A stretch of 5,871 nucleotides of DNA from Candidatus Brevibacterium intestinigallinarum (GCA_019117325.1 DWZY01000211.1:1-5871), one strand, 5' to 3'. Counted from the stretch's first letter, positions 1 through 5,684 are shown. Numbers and translations: made by a program. The notes: generated from the letters alone by a model not told the origin.

Positions 1-2579
1 GAGGCGCTGCCGAACGCGTCCTCGAAGTTCGCGATCTCCCCACCCATGATCTCGTGGTTGCCCGGCACGTACACGTAGGGGATGTCTGCCGTCCACTCCT
101 CGTCGAGGATCCTCTGCGCGAGCGCGAAGTCCTCCTGGGACGCCTCATCCACGAAGTCACCGTTGATGACCAGCAGGTCAGGTTCTGCCTCCTGGATCTC
201 CTTCAGAGTGCGGCGTGCGCCTGCAACCGCGTCGCTGTCCGGAGCCGCCGCGACGAACTGGGCATCGCTCATGACCGCGATGTTCTGCGGGCGATCCTCG
301 ACGCTGCCGGTCGCCAGCAGGGCCGGGTCGTGGACGGTCGCGTCCTGGGCGGGTGCGGCTTCGGGCGTCGCGATGGCTTGCAGCCCTGCGACCGCGATGT
401 CACCCGTGTACCGTGCGCCCGGTCGGGTCTCCATGATGCGGATGCGCTCGAAGGTGAGCGGCTGCGCCAGACCCGCCGGCACCGTGAACCGGACCTTCTG
501 CCATCCCTCGAACGTGAGATGATCGCCGTCCAGGTTCGTGACAACGCCGTCCGCCCCGCGCACCTGCAGTCGCGGCCAGGCGCCGGTCCCGTCGCCGCGG
601 ACCATCATCTCGAACGCGAGCGTGTTGCCCTCGACTGTGACCGGGTCGTCGCTGATGAGGTAGTAGCCGCGTGTGGCAGTGGACTGAGTGAAGTCGTACT
701 TCAGCTGAACCGACGGATGCCCGTCCTCGGTGGGCGCGCCGGCGGAGAACGCCCCGGTCGCTCGCGCCGTCTGGTCGGAGAAGGCGTCGAGGTCGCCGAA
801 GTCGACAACGTCCGTCACCTGCGTGCCCACCGTGACCGGGACCGAGGTCGTCGCGTCTCCCGCTGCGAAGGTCACCTGGCCGCCCTGGGTCTCGTCCGTT
901 GCGGTGATCACGTACGTTCCCAGATCGTCGACGCTCACCTCCAGACCGTCGCTCGCCTCGACCTCCAGGTCGCGGGACTCGACGCGGGCGGAGCGCCCGT
1001 CGGAGTCGAACCCCTCGACAGTGATCTCCGCCGCGTCGCCCACCTGGGCGAGGTTGAGGGCACGGCTGCTGGCCCGCAGGCCGATCGCCTCGCCCAGCAC
1101 CCGCACATCCGTGCGGGCGGTGTGGCCCTGCGCGCTGTAGGTCACGCGCGAGATGCCGGTCTCGTCCCCGCGGATCGTGGCCGATCGTCCGTCGGCCTCC
1201 GCCAGCGTCGTGCCCGCGCCCGTCTCGAAGGTGCCTGCGACCTCGATCGGGTCGAGATTGGCGCCCAGACCGGTCGCGTCATACGTCCGGTGCATGCCCG
1301 CCAGCACGGTGTCCTGGTCATCCAGTGCGGTATCGATCTGCACATCGCTCAGCTGCTGCGCCGGCGCGTCTGAGTAGAAGACGAGTGCGTTGGGCACGGG
1401 GCGCTCCCGTCCGTCGGAGGGCGTGTTCTGCACGGTGGGCTCCTGTGCTCCCGCTGGCCGCGCGACCATCGTCGTGGAGCCGCCGCCGTCCAGGTTGACG
1501 GCGTTGTGGGCACCCAGGTCCTGAAGGAACTCGCCCAGCTCCGGCAGTGTCATGCCGCGCGAGGCGCCGCTGCGTCCGTCGATCGTGAGGACGAACAGCT
1601 CCGTGCCGTCCCTGCTCATGCCCACCGCAGTGCGGGGGTGGACACCAGTTGCCAGGTCGCCCTCCATCGCCGGCACCTCGCCGTCGGTCAGGATCCGGTG
1701 GCTCCCTGCGATCGCGGCGTCGACCTCCGTGGAGGGACCGATCTCCACGTCCACCTCGTCGCCCACCTCGAGCTCCGCGAGCGCGAGCGCGCCGGCCTCG
1801 CGACCCAGCAGCACCTGGCCGCCGTCGGGGACCTGAGGATCGCCAGCCTCGTCGACGAGCCCGGATGCCTCGACGACCTCGCCGTCGACAACGGTCACGC
1901 GCGCGATGTCCTCGGCGAGCGCGTCAGGTCCGCCCACCGGCCGATCGAGCGTGTAGTCACCCCAGGCCGCGGTGTAGACGCCGATCGTGTCCTTCGAGAG
2001 CCGAGGGTTGTTGAGGCCGCCCAGGTCATGCTCCTCCCCGTCCGCGACGAGGGTGCCGGAGGCGGAGAGCATCTGCACGGCGGCCTGCTCGCCCGTGATC
2101 GTGAGGCTGGGCATGGATGTCTGCGTTCCCACGCGCAACTCGCCGCGGGACACTGACGAGTAGATGGGAGCGTCGGAGTGGTTGATGTCGAAGAATGTCC
2201 CGTTGACCGCGGCAACCGCCTGCGCGCCCCTCTCCCCCGACTTCATGACCTCGCTGGTGGCAGCGCTGCCGGCGACCACGCCAGTGTCAGCGACGTCGAC
2301 GGAGAGGCTCTTCTCCGTCAGGTCGGCGGTCAGCACGTTGCCGCCGTTCCAGCCGTCGTCCTCCAGGCGCGAGAAACTCGTCAGCTCAAGGCCCGGCGCC
2401 ACCCGGCTGGTCTGGGCGGAGCGGAGGGCTGAGCCGTCCGCTCCCAACTGACTGTCGGTGGGGGCTGCCTGGGCGGGGACCGTCGTACCGATGAGCCCCG
2501 GACCGACGGTGCCGGGAGCCACAAGCGCGGCCGCGAGCGCCGCGGACGTGACGAGGGAACGGATGGGTGGGAGTGCCAT
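1..2579 (-). CDS. Secreted phosphodiester glycosidase / calcineurin-like phosphoesterase fusion (3' end outside window)
   Basis: An uninterrupted minus-strand frame runs from ATG at 2579 off the window edge: 859 complete codons, no stop. A GGAAAG ribosome-binding site lies just upstream. Residues 1-38 form a Sec signal peptide with an AQA|AP-type cleavage site, so the protein is exported. A phosphodiester glycosidase (NAGPA, formerly DUF2233) domain covers about 110-385; visible family motifs are VNGTFFD (125-131) and NLDGGGSTTMV (362-372). Residues about 390-590 are beta-rich and Ig-like. Residues 591-740 look like a galactose-binding or CBM-type jelly roll. A metallophosphoesterase domain starts near 765 with SDAQ (D772), GDFVD (807-811) and GNHE (840-843), then is cut by the edge. 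The first metal motif is D-x-Q, not the usual D-x-H. NAGPA-type domains cleave sugar phosphodiesters and calcineurin-type domains hydrolyse phosphomono- or diesters, so cell-surface phosphorus scavenging or wall-polymer turnover is likely; the actual substrate is unknown. A PhoP-like operator lies upstream. Confidence 0.93.
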   Translation of the reverse strand, partial: MALPPIRSLVTSAALAAALVAPGTVGPGLIGTTVPAQAAPTDSQLGADGSALRSAQTSRVAPGLELTSFSRLEDDGWNGGNVLTADLTEKSLSVDVADTGVVAGSAATSEVMKSGERGAQAVAAVNGTFFDINHSDAPIYSSVSRGELRVGTQTSMPSLTITGEQAAVQMLSASGTLVADGEEHDLGGLNNPRLSKDTIGVYTAAWGDYTLDRPVGGPDALAEDIARVTVVDGEVVEASGLVDEAGDPQVPDGGQVLLGREAGALALAELEVGDEVDVEIGPSTEVDAAIAGSHRILTDGEVPAMEGDLATGVHPRTAVGMSRDGTELFVLTIDGRSGASRGMTLPELGEFLQDLGAHNAVNLDGGGSTTMVARPAGAQEPTVQNTPSDGRERPVPNALVFYSDAPAQQLSDVQIDTALDDQDTVLAGMHRTYDATGLGANLDPIEVAGTFETGAGTTLAEADGRSATIRGDETGISRVTYSAQGHTARTDVRVLGEAIGLRASSRALNLAQVGDAAEITVEGFDSDGRSARVESRDLEVEASDGLEVSVDDLGTYVITATDETQGGQVTFAAGDATTSVPVTVGTQVTDVVDFGDLDAFSDQTARATGAFSAGAPTEDGHPSVQLKYDFTQSTATRGYYLISDDPVTVEGNTLAFEMMVRGDGTGAWPRLQVRGADGVVTNLDGDHLTFEGWQKVRFTVPAGLAQPLTFERIRIMETRPGARYTGDIAVAGLQAIATPEAAPAQDATVHDPALLATGSVEDRPQNIAVMSDAQFVAAAPDSDAVAGARRTLKEIQEAEPDLLVINGDFVDEASQEDFALAQRILDEEWTADIPYVYVPGNHEIMGGEIANFEDAFGSA

Positions 2580-2638
2580 ATTCGCTTTCCAGTGCGTCGT
2601 GGAGGTTTTCTGAGGTGAACCTCGGACACATTCACAGT

Positions 2639-2656
2639 CCTGAGAGGCGGCTGTGA
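2639..2656 (-). promoter_or_regulatory. PhoP-like direct-repeat box upstream of the secreted phosphoesterase
   Basis: Read on the minus strand this is TCACAGC-CGCC-TCTCAGG, two 7-nt motifs separated by 4 nt (11-nt period), with one mismatch from a perfect TCACAG pair. The layout matches the direct repeat described for Mycobacterium tuberculosis PhoP (TCACAGC-N4-TCACAGC). It lies 59 nt upstream of the ATG, a distance suited to an activator site near a -35 region. I could not define the -35/-10 elements confidently. Binding by a PhoP-type regulator is an inference from the motif. Confidence 0.55.
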
Positions 2657-2669
2657 GAACGCGACGTAA

Positions 2670-2689
2670 CTCTGAGTGAACCCCGGGCG
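2670..2689 (-). promoter_or_regulatory. Conserved GTTCAC element, copy 1
   Basis: The minus strand reads CGCCCGGGGTTCACTCAGAG. The copy upstream of the permease (4652-4671) matches it at 17 of 20 positions. GTTCACTCAGA inside it resembles one 11-nt unit of the Streptomyces PHO box, whose core is GTTCACC. It sits 19 nt upstream of the TCACAG pair, similar to the 22-nt gap in the other copy. A further GGTTCACC lies closer to the gene at 2614-2621. It is probably part of one composite operator for a response regulator of the PhoP family. Confidence 0.55.
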
Positions 2690-2701
2690 TCGAGGACAAG
2701 A

Positions 2702-2717
2702 CCGAGGCCGCAGCTGG
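2702..2717. repeat. 16-bp direct repeat, copy A (isolated terminator arm)
   Basis: The 16 bases CCGAGGCCGCAGCTGG are identical to 3102-3117, which is the left arm of the permease terminator. Here the arm has no partner, so it cannot form the hairpin. The two copies border the phosphatase remnant, suggesting recombination or a deletion/duplication event that used the terminator arm. Confidence 0.8.
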
Positions 2718-3040
2718 TCGTCGCCGCGAGTGTCCTCGTCGCGGTCGTCGTCCTGTCCGTCCTCGTCCGGCGTCCGGGTCGCATCGTCGGTGGGTGTCGA
2801 CGTCGGCTCGCTGGTCGGGGCCTCGGTGGGTACCCCCGTCTGCGTCGGGGCGGGCTCCTGCGTGGCGTCGTCCAGGGCCGGGTAGCCGGATTCGATACCC
2901 GTCGAGTGGAGCAGCCAGCGTCGCTGCTCCTCGTCCAGGTAGGGGTAGCAGGTCTCGATGAGAGCCTCGGCGCCCTGCGGCACGCGCAGGGGGGGGACGG
3001 TCGTGTCCCCGGTCTGCTCGAAGCCGAAGGTGAGGTCCTC
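2702..3040 (-). pseudogene. Remnant of a PAP2-family secreted acid phosphatase (C-terminal part)
   Basis: The minus-strand frame upstream of the phosphoesterase encodes a segment with RVPQGAEALIETCYPYLDEE and then QRRWLLHSTGIESGYPALDD. From memory this resembles the conserved region C-terminal to the catalytic domain in secreted PAP2 / vanadium-haloperoxidase-fold acid phosphatases of actinobacteria (GAE-LLE--PYL---QRR--L--T---SGYPLLD). The usual next block, G-W-G-R-L followed by AADGYGAF, is missing; instead there is a Pro/Thr-rich and then Asp-rich tail typical of a secreted-protein linker. There is no catalytic part. The frame opens after an in-frame TGA (3041-3043), has no ATG and no ribosome-binding site, and at its 3' end runs on through the operator of the next gene. 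It contains a G8 run on the plus strand (2989-2996). The likely history is deletion of most of a phosphatase gene. The family call rests on memory of the motif. Confidence 0.6.
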
Positions 3041-3046
3041 TCACCT
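3028..3046. repeat. Small inverted repeat at the 5' border of the phosphatase remnant
   Basis: AGGTGAG and CTCACCT are perfect 7-nt inverted arms around a 5-nt loop (GTCCT). The in-frame TGA that opens the remnant frame lies inside it. It could be a weak hairpin, an operator of the same GTGAG/CTCAC flavour as the PhoP-like boxes, or chance. Confidence 0.45.
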
Positions 3047-3100
3047 GCGACGGCACCTGGTTGGCAGCACCGCACCTGGCCGAAGCCGGCCACTGATGAC

Positions 3101-3137
3101 GCCGAGGCCGCAGCTGGGTCCCAGCTGCGGCCTCGGC
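3101..3137 (-). terminator. Hairpin terminator of the MFS permease gene
   Basis: GCCGAGGCCGCAGCTGGG (3101-3118) and its exact reverse complement (3120-3137) are separated by one base, giving an 18-bp perfect inverted repeat 34 nt beyond the permease stop codon. In RNA the innermost pairs would open to make a loop. There is no U-tract, which is common for actinobacterial 'I-shaped' terminators. Its symmetry would also work against transcription from the other side. A second, smaller hairpin (3149-3166, 7-bp stem with loop GGCG) lies between it and the stop codon. Confidence 0.85.
3102..3117. repeat. 16-bp direct repeat, copy B (inside terminator)
   Basis: This is identical to 2702-2717 and here forms most of the left arm of the permease terminator. 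See copy A for its relation to the phosphatase remnant. Confidence 0.8.
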
Positions 3138-3171
3138 GGTGGTGTGGTGCGGTCCGGCGGGACCGCCTCGG

Positions 3172-4530
3172 TCAGTCGCCCAGTGTGGCGGTCGAGGCGC
3201 GGCGCACCTGCGGTGCCGTGATGAGCAGGCCGATCGCGGACAGGACGCCACCGATCGCGATGTAGGCGGAGATGGCAGTACTGCTGCCCTCGAACGTGCC
3301 CATGAGCCACGTCGCGATCGACGGCGACAGGCCGCCGCCCAGCACGGCGCCCAGGTTGTAGGACAGAGCGACGCCGGAGTAGCGGTGCTCGGGCTTGAAG
3401 AGGCTCACGTAGTAAGCGGCCATGGGACCGAACACGAAGCTCAGGCCGACGTAGGCGACGATGACCGCGACATAGATGAGCCCCGCGCTGCGCGAGTCGA
3501 ACAGCATGAAGTACGGGAACGCCCAGATGACCTGGAACAGCGCACCCGCGAGCATGACCTTGATGAGGCCCACGCGGTCGGCCAGCCAGCCGGCGACGAA
3601 CACGCTGATCAGCATCCCCACAGAGCCGGCCATGCCGCTCATGAGGATGACGTTGCGGTCCATGCCCAGGTGCTCCGTGCCGTAGGACATGCTGAACGAG
3701 TTCACGATGAAGATGAAGAGGTTGAAGCCCAGATTGACGAGGACTCCGCCCAGCAGCAGCGGCAGTGCGGTCGCGAGGACGGAGGCCAGCGGCAGCTTCG
3801 TCACGGTCTTGTCCGCGGCCATCGTGCGGAAGACGGGGCTCTCCGCGATGCCCAGGCGCACGTAGATGCCCACGGCGATGAGGACGGCCGACGCGAGGAA
3901 CGGGATGCGCCAGCCCCACTCGCCGAAGGCGGGCCCGGTTGCGACGGCGACGATGTTGAAGACGCCGATGCCCAGGATGCTGCCGATCGGCGAGCCGGCC
4001 GTCACGAACGCGCCGTAGAACGACTTGCGGCCGGTGGGCGCGTGCTCCGTGACCATGAGGAACGCGCCGGACTGCTCGCCGCCCATGAAGAAGCCCTGCA
4101 GGACGCGCAGCGCCACGAGCAGGATCGGGGCCAGGACGCCCACGGTCGCGTACGTGGGCAGGAGGCCCATCGCGACGGTGCAGACGCCGGTGGCGACCAG
4201 CGAGATGACGAGCATCGTCTTCCGGGAGAACCGATCGCCGAAGTGGCCGAACACGATGCCGCCCAGCGGCCGCGACAGGAAGCCCGCGCCGAAGGTCATG
4301 AACGACAGCAGCGAGCCCACCAGAGGGTCCGACTCCGGGAAGAACAGCTTGGGGAACACCAGACCGGCAGCCAGGCCGAAGATGAGGAAGTCATAGAGCT
4401 CGATGCCGGTGCCGATCGCACTGGCACCGGCGATCTTCCGCATCTCACGCGGCGCGGTGGGGGTGCGGCCGGCCGAGGCGGCGGGCTGGGATGCGGGCTC
4501 GTGTGAGCCGGACATCGACGTGGTGGTCAT
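3172..4530 (-). CDS. MHS-family MFS transporter (proton-coupled metabolite symporter)
   Basis: This 452-residue inner-membrane permease has the composition and length of a 12-helix MFS protein. After a polar N-terminus of about 30 residues come helix 1 with the MHS signature E-L-Y-D-F (44-48), the helix 2-3 loop motif GHFGDRFSRK (95-104), and RVLQGFFMGGEQSG (142-155), followed by the IAESPVF motif in the central loop and a second GWLADRVG loop in the C-terminal half. These place it in the metabolite:H+ symporter group, whose members carry citrate, 2-oxoglutarate, shikimate, proline/betaine and similar solutes; the substrate cannot be read from the sequence. The start at 4530 is chosen because GAGGAG (4536-4541) precedes it by 5 nt; a GTG at 4587 would add 19 residues but lacks such a site. 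The gene appears monocistronic, with its own PhoP-like operator upstream and a terminator downstream. The shared operator suggests expression together with the downstream secreted phosphoesterase. Confidence 0.93.
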   Translation of the reverse strand: MTTTSMSGSHEPASQPAASAGRTPTAPREMRKIAGASAIGTGIELYDFLIFGLAAGLVFPKLFFPESDPLVGSLLSFMTFGAGFLSRPLGGIVFGHFGDRFSRKTMLVISLVATGVCTVAMGLLPTYATVGVLAPILLVALRVLQGFFMGGEQSGAFLMVTEHAPTGRKSFYGAFVTAGSPIGSILGIGVFNIVAVATGPAFGEWGWRIPFLASAVLIAVGIYVRLGIAESPVFRTMAADKTVTKLPLASVLATALPLLLGGVLVNLGFNLFIFIVNSFSMSYGTEHLGMDRNVILMSGMAGSVGMLISVFVAGWLADRVGLIKVMLAGALFQVIWAFPYFMLFDSRSAGLIYVAVIVAYVGLSFVFGPMAAYYVSLFKPEHRYSGVALSYNLGAVLGGGLSPSIATWLMGTFEGSSTAISAYIAIGGVLSAIGLLITAPQVRRASTATLGD

Positions 4531-4535
4531 GGATT

Positions 4536-4541
4536 CTCCTC
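4536..4541 (-). promoter_or_regulatory. Ribosome-binding site that sets the permease start
   Basis: GAGGAG on the minus strand is followed by 5 nt and ATG at 4530. It decides the start against the in-frame GTG at 4587, which has no purine-rich site in front of it. Confidence 0.85.
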
Positions 4542-4617
4542 GTGTCGGCGGTCCCGGTCTGGGCCCGACGAGCATGAAGTCTGACACGTACCGAGGTGCG
4601 CCTGCCGCTGCGTTCTC

Positions 4618-4635
4618 CCTGTGAGACGCCTGTGA
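4618..4635 (-). promoter_or_regulatory. PhoP-like direct-repeat box upstream of the permease
   Basis: The minus strand reads TCACAGG-CGTC-TCACAGG, a perfect direct repeat of a 7-mer with a 4-nt spacer (11-nt period). This is the architecture described for the M. tuberculosis PhoP site TCACAGC-N4-TCACAGC. It lies 87 nt upstream of the ATG. The same pair, with one mismatch, occurs upstream of the secreted phosphoesterase (2639-2656). Confidence 0.65.
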
Positions 4636-4651
4636 GCCGGGCGGCGAGTGT

Positions 4652-4671
4652 CACTGGGTGAACCCTGGGCG
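4652..4671 (-). promoter_or_regulatory. Conserved GTTCAC element, copy 2
   Basis: The minus strand reads CGCCCAGGGTTCACCCAGTG, matching 2670-2689 at 17 of 20 positions. GTTCACCCAGT resembles an 11-nt Streptomyces PHO-box unit. It is 22 nt upstream of the perfect TCACAGG pair. Conservation at two non-coding sites beside unrelated genes supports a regulatory role. Confidence 0.6.
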
Positions 4672-4676
4672 GGACG

Positions 4677-4700
4677 TCTCAGCCGGTGCCTCTCAGCCGG
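4677..4700. repeat. Direct repeat of TCTCAGCCGG
   Basis: Two identical 10-nt units, 4677-4686 and 4691-4700, are separated by 4 nt (14-nt period) just beyond the stop codon of the 248-residue gene. The period differs from the 11 nt of the PhoP-like pairs, so it may be a separate regulator site, part of the 3' end of the upstream gene's transcript, or chance. Confidence 0.4.
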
Positions 4701-4706
4701 AGCGAC

Positions 4707-5453
4707 TCAGTCGTTGCCCCAGGCCCCGGCCGGCAGTTCGATCCACTCCCCCGGCACGCCCTGGTCCTGGAGATCGAGCGCATGGTCCTCTGACTCCGCG
4801 AAGACGAGGAGGTCACCGGCCTCGCCCAGACGGTTGGCGAGCATGAGCGTGCAGCCGGCATCCAGGCGCAGGGCTCCTTCGTCCTCCGGCAGGAACGGGC
4901 CGTTCTCCGCGTCGCCGGCGAATCCAGGAGTCAGCAGGTCGCCCGGATCGGGGACGCGAGCGGGGTCCGCAGGCGGGTTCGCGAGGCGCGCAGCCAGCTC
5001 GTCCGTGAGTCCCGTGGCGGACAGGTCGAGGGTGTTCTCACCCCAGCGCACGCCGTCGTCCTCGCCGCGCAGGGCCCACGCCTCCTCCGCGGTCTCCCCC
5101 GACCGCAGGGCCGTGGCGAGGATCTGGGTCTCCGTCACCCATCCGTGGGCGGCACCGTCGTGGTCGCGCCAGACGACCTCGGCCTCACCGCTCTCCCACG
5201 GCTGACCGGTGACGGGGTTCGTGTCGACCAGCGGCATGACGCCCTCGACCACGACGGCCAGCGCATCCGCGCGGTATCCGGCGGCGGCGATGCCCGCGGC
5301 GTCCAGGACCGCGCCCACGTCACCGGAGCGCAGCTGAACTGCGACGCGGCCGTCGCGCACGACGATGAGTGAGTGGACGCTGACCTCCGGGGCGAGCGCT
5401 TTGCGGCTTCGCGCGTGGGTGCGGACGGCGGCAGTGGTCGTCTCGAGTGACAT
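4707..5453 (-). CDS. Hypothetical acidic cytoplasmic protein, 248 residues
   Basis: The ATG at 5453 is preceded by GGAGG with a 5-nt spacer, and the frame has the third-position GC bias of a real gene; TGA is at 4707-4709. I do not recognise the family. There is no signal peptide or membrane segment. Residues about 25-75 read as alternating strands and helices (HSLIVVRDGRVAVQL, then an Ala-rich helix and ALAVVVEGVMPLVDTNP). A middle part contains EVVWRDHDG and WVTETQILATALRSGE, and residues about 160-190 are a Pro/Asp-rich linker. The C-terminal third (about 195-248) is acidic, with LMLANRLGEAGDLLVFAESE and the terminal GEWIELPAGAWGND. The count of Asp and Glu is high throughout. It is likely monocistronic, lying after the tRNA terminator and before the operator of the permease. 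No function is proposed. Confidence 0.88.
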   Translation of the reverse strand: MSLETTTAAVRTHARSRKALAPEVSVHSLIVVRDGRVAVQLRSGDVGAVLDAAGIAAAGYRADALAVVVEGVMPLVDTNPVTGQPWESGEAEVVWRDHDGAAHGWVTETQILATALRSGETAEEAWALRGEDDGVRWGENTLDLSATGLTDELAARLANPPADPARVPDPGDLLTPGFAGDAENGPFLPEDEGALRLDAGCTLMLANRLGEAGDLLVFAESEDHALDLQDQGVPGEWIELPAGAWGND

Positions 5454-5458
5454 GGGAT

Positions 5459-5463
5459 CCTCC
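5459..5463 (-). promoter_or_regulatory. Strong ribosome-binding site of the 248-residue gene
   Basis: GGAGG on the minus strand lies 5 nt before ATG 5453. It fixes the start codon and lies immediately downstream of the C-rich leader. Confidence 0.85.
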
Positions 5464-5470
5464 AGCGCAG

Positions 5471-5530
5471 GTAGGGGTGAGGGGTGTGGGACGGGTGGGT
5501 ATGGCGGGTGGGACGGGTGGGACGGGGGGG
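5471..5530. promoter_or_regulatory. G-rich tract: C-rich, G-poor mRNA leader; quadruplex potential
   Basis: In these 60 nt the plus strand has 41 G and only 4 C, with ten runs of three or more G, including a G7 run at 5524-5530 and a tandem GGGTGGGAC pair (5506-5523). The gene downstream is on the minus strand, so its leader RNA would be C-rich and almost free of G, the composition of a Rho-utilisation (rut) site. The DNA template strand could form G-quadruplexes. The tract ends just before the ribosome-binding site. Confidence 0.6.
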
Positions 5531-5610
5531 TGTGTCGGGTGACGAAGACCGGGATGCGCAGTCACGCAGAAGTATCTCGGCTACTGCGGCACGCTCGCAG
5601 CGACCCACTG

Positions 5611-5684
5611 CGCGAGGGACACCCGGAGTGCTCGACGGACGGCCCCCAGCACCTGTCCGTCGAGCACCCAGGCCGTCCCTCGCG
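5611..5684. repeat. Two-part 74-nt inverted repeat
   Basis: Outer arms CGCGAGGGAC (5611-5620) and GTCCCTCGCG (5675-5684) and inner arms GTGCTCGACGGAC (5628-5640) and GTCCGTCGAGCAC (5655-5667) are perfect inverted repeats. They are separated by symmetrical 7-nt internal loops, with a 14-nt apical loop. No U-tract follows on either strand. It could be a second, bidirectional terminator, an RNA structure, or a small palindromic element next to the tRNA gene. Confidence 0.75.

Larger units (their letters stand above)
2580..3171. other. 592-nt intergenic region between permease and phosphoesterase
   Basis: No intact gene is visible here. From the permease side it holds two small hairpins and the main terminator, a 16-bp repeat, a decayed phosphatase fragment, the second copy of the repeat, and the PhoP-like operator with the leader of the phosphoesterase gene. 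Other open frames on both strands lack ribosome-binding sites and have arginine/proline/serine-rich compositions typical of out-of-frame reading in GC-rich DNA. Confidence 0.7.

Noticed and set aside
54..1373. 439-codon open frame on the plus strand
   Set aside because: It is antisense to the secreted phosphoesterase gene, whose frame is continuous over the same DNA and has clear family motifs. The plus-strand product has no recognisable feature.
1506..2156. 216-codon open frame on the plus strand
   Set aside because: It is antisense to the NAGPA domain, including the NGTFFD and LDGGG motifs at its edges, and is only a shadow.
2381..2983. 200-codon minus-strand frame starting at GTG 2983 as an intact gene
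   Set aside because: The first half is phosphatase-like, but the GTG follows a C-rich stretch with no ribosome-binding site, the recognisable protein sequence already begins upstream of the GTG, and the 3' half runs through the operator and into the start of the next gene in another frame. A remnant fits better.
3139..4506. 455-codon open frame on the plus strand
   Set aside because: It lies antisense to the MFS permease. Its product is a monotonous Arg/Asp/Glu/His/Ala mix typical of the complementary frame of GC-rich coding DNA, with no domain and no ribosome-binding site.
3172..4587. Longer permease starting at GTG 4587
   Set aside because: No ribosome-binding site precedes it, and the extra 19 residues (Pro/Gly-rich) are not expected; ATG 4530 has GAGGAG at ideal spacing.
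5474..5530. CRISPR-like or tandem-repeat array
   Set aside because: The GGGTGGGAC units are 9 nt, only two are exact, and there are no unique spacers, so this is a G-rich tract and not an array.
5571..5576. GATACT as the promoter -10 of the 248-residue gene
   Set aside because: The match is weak and the sequence 17 nt upstream (TGCGAG) is a poor -35, so it was not listed as a promoter.
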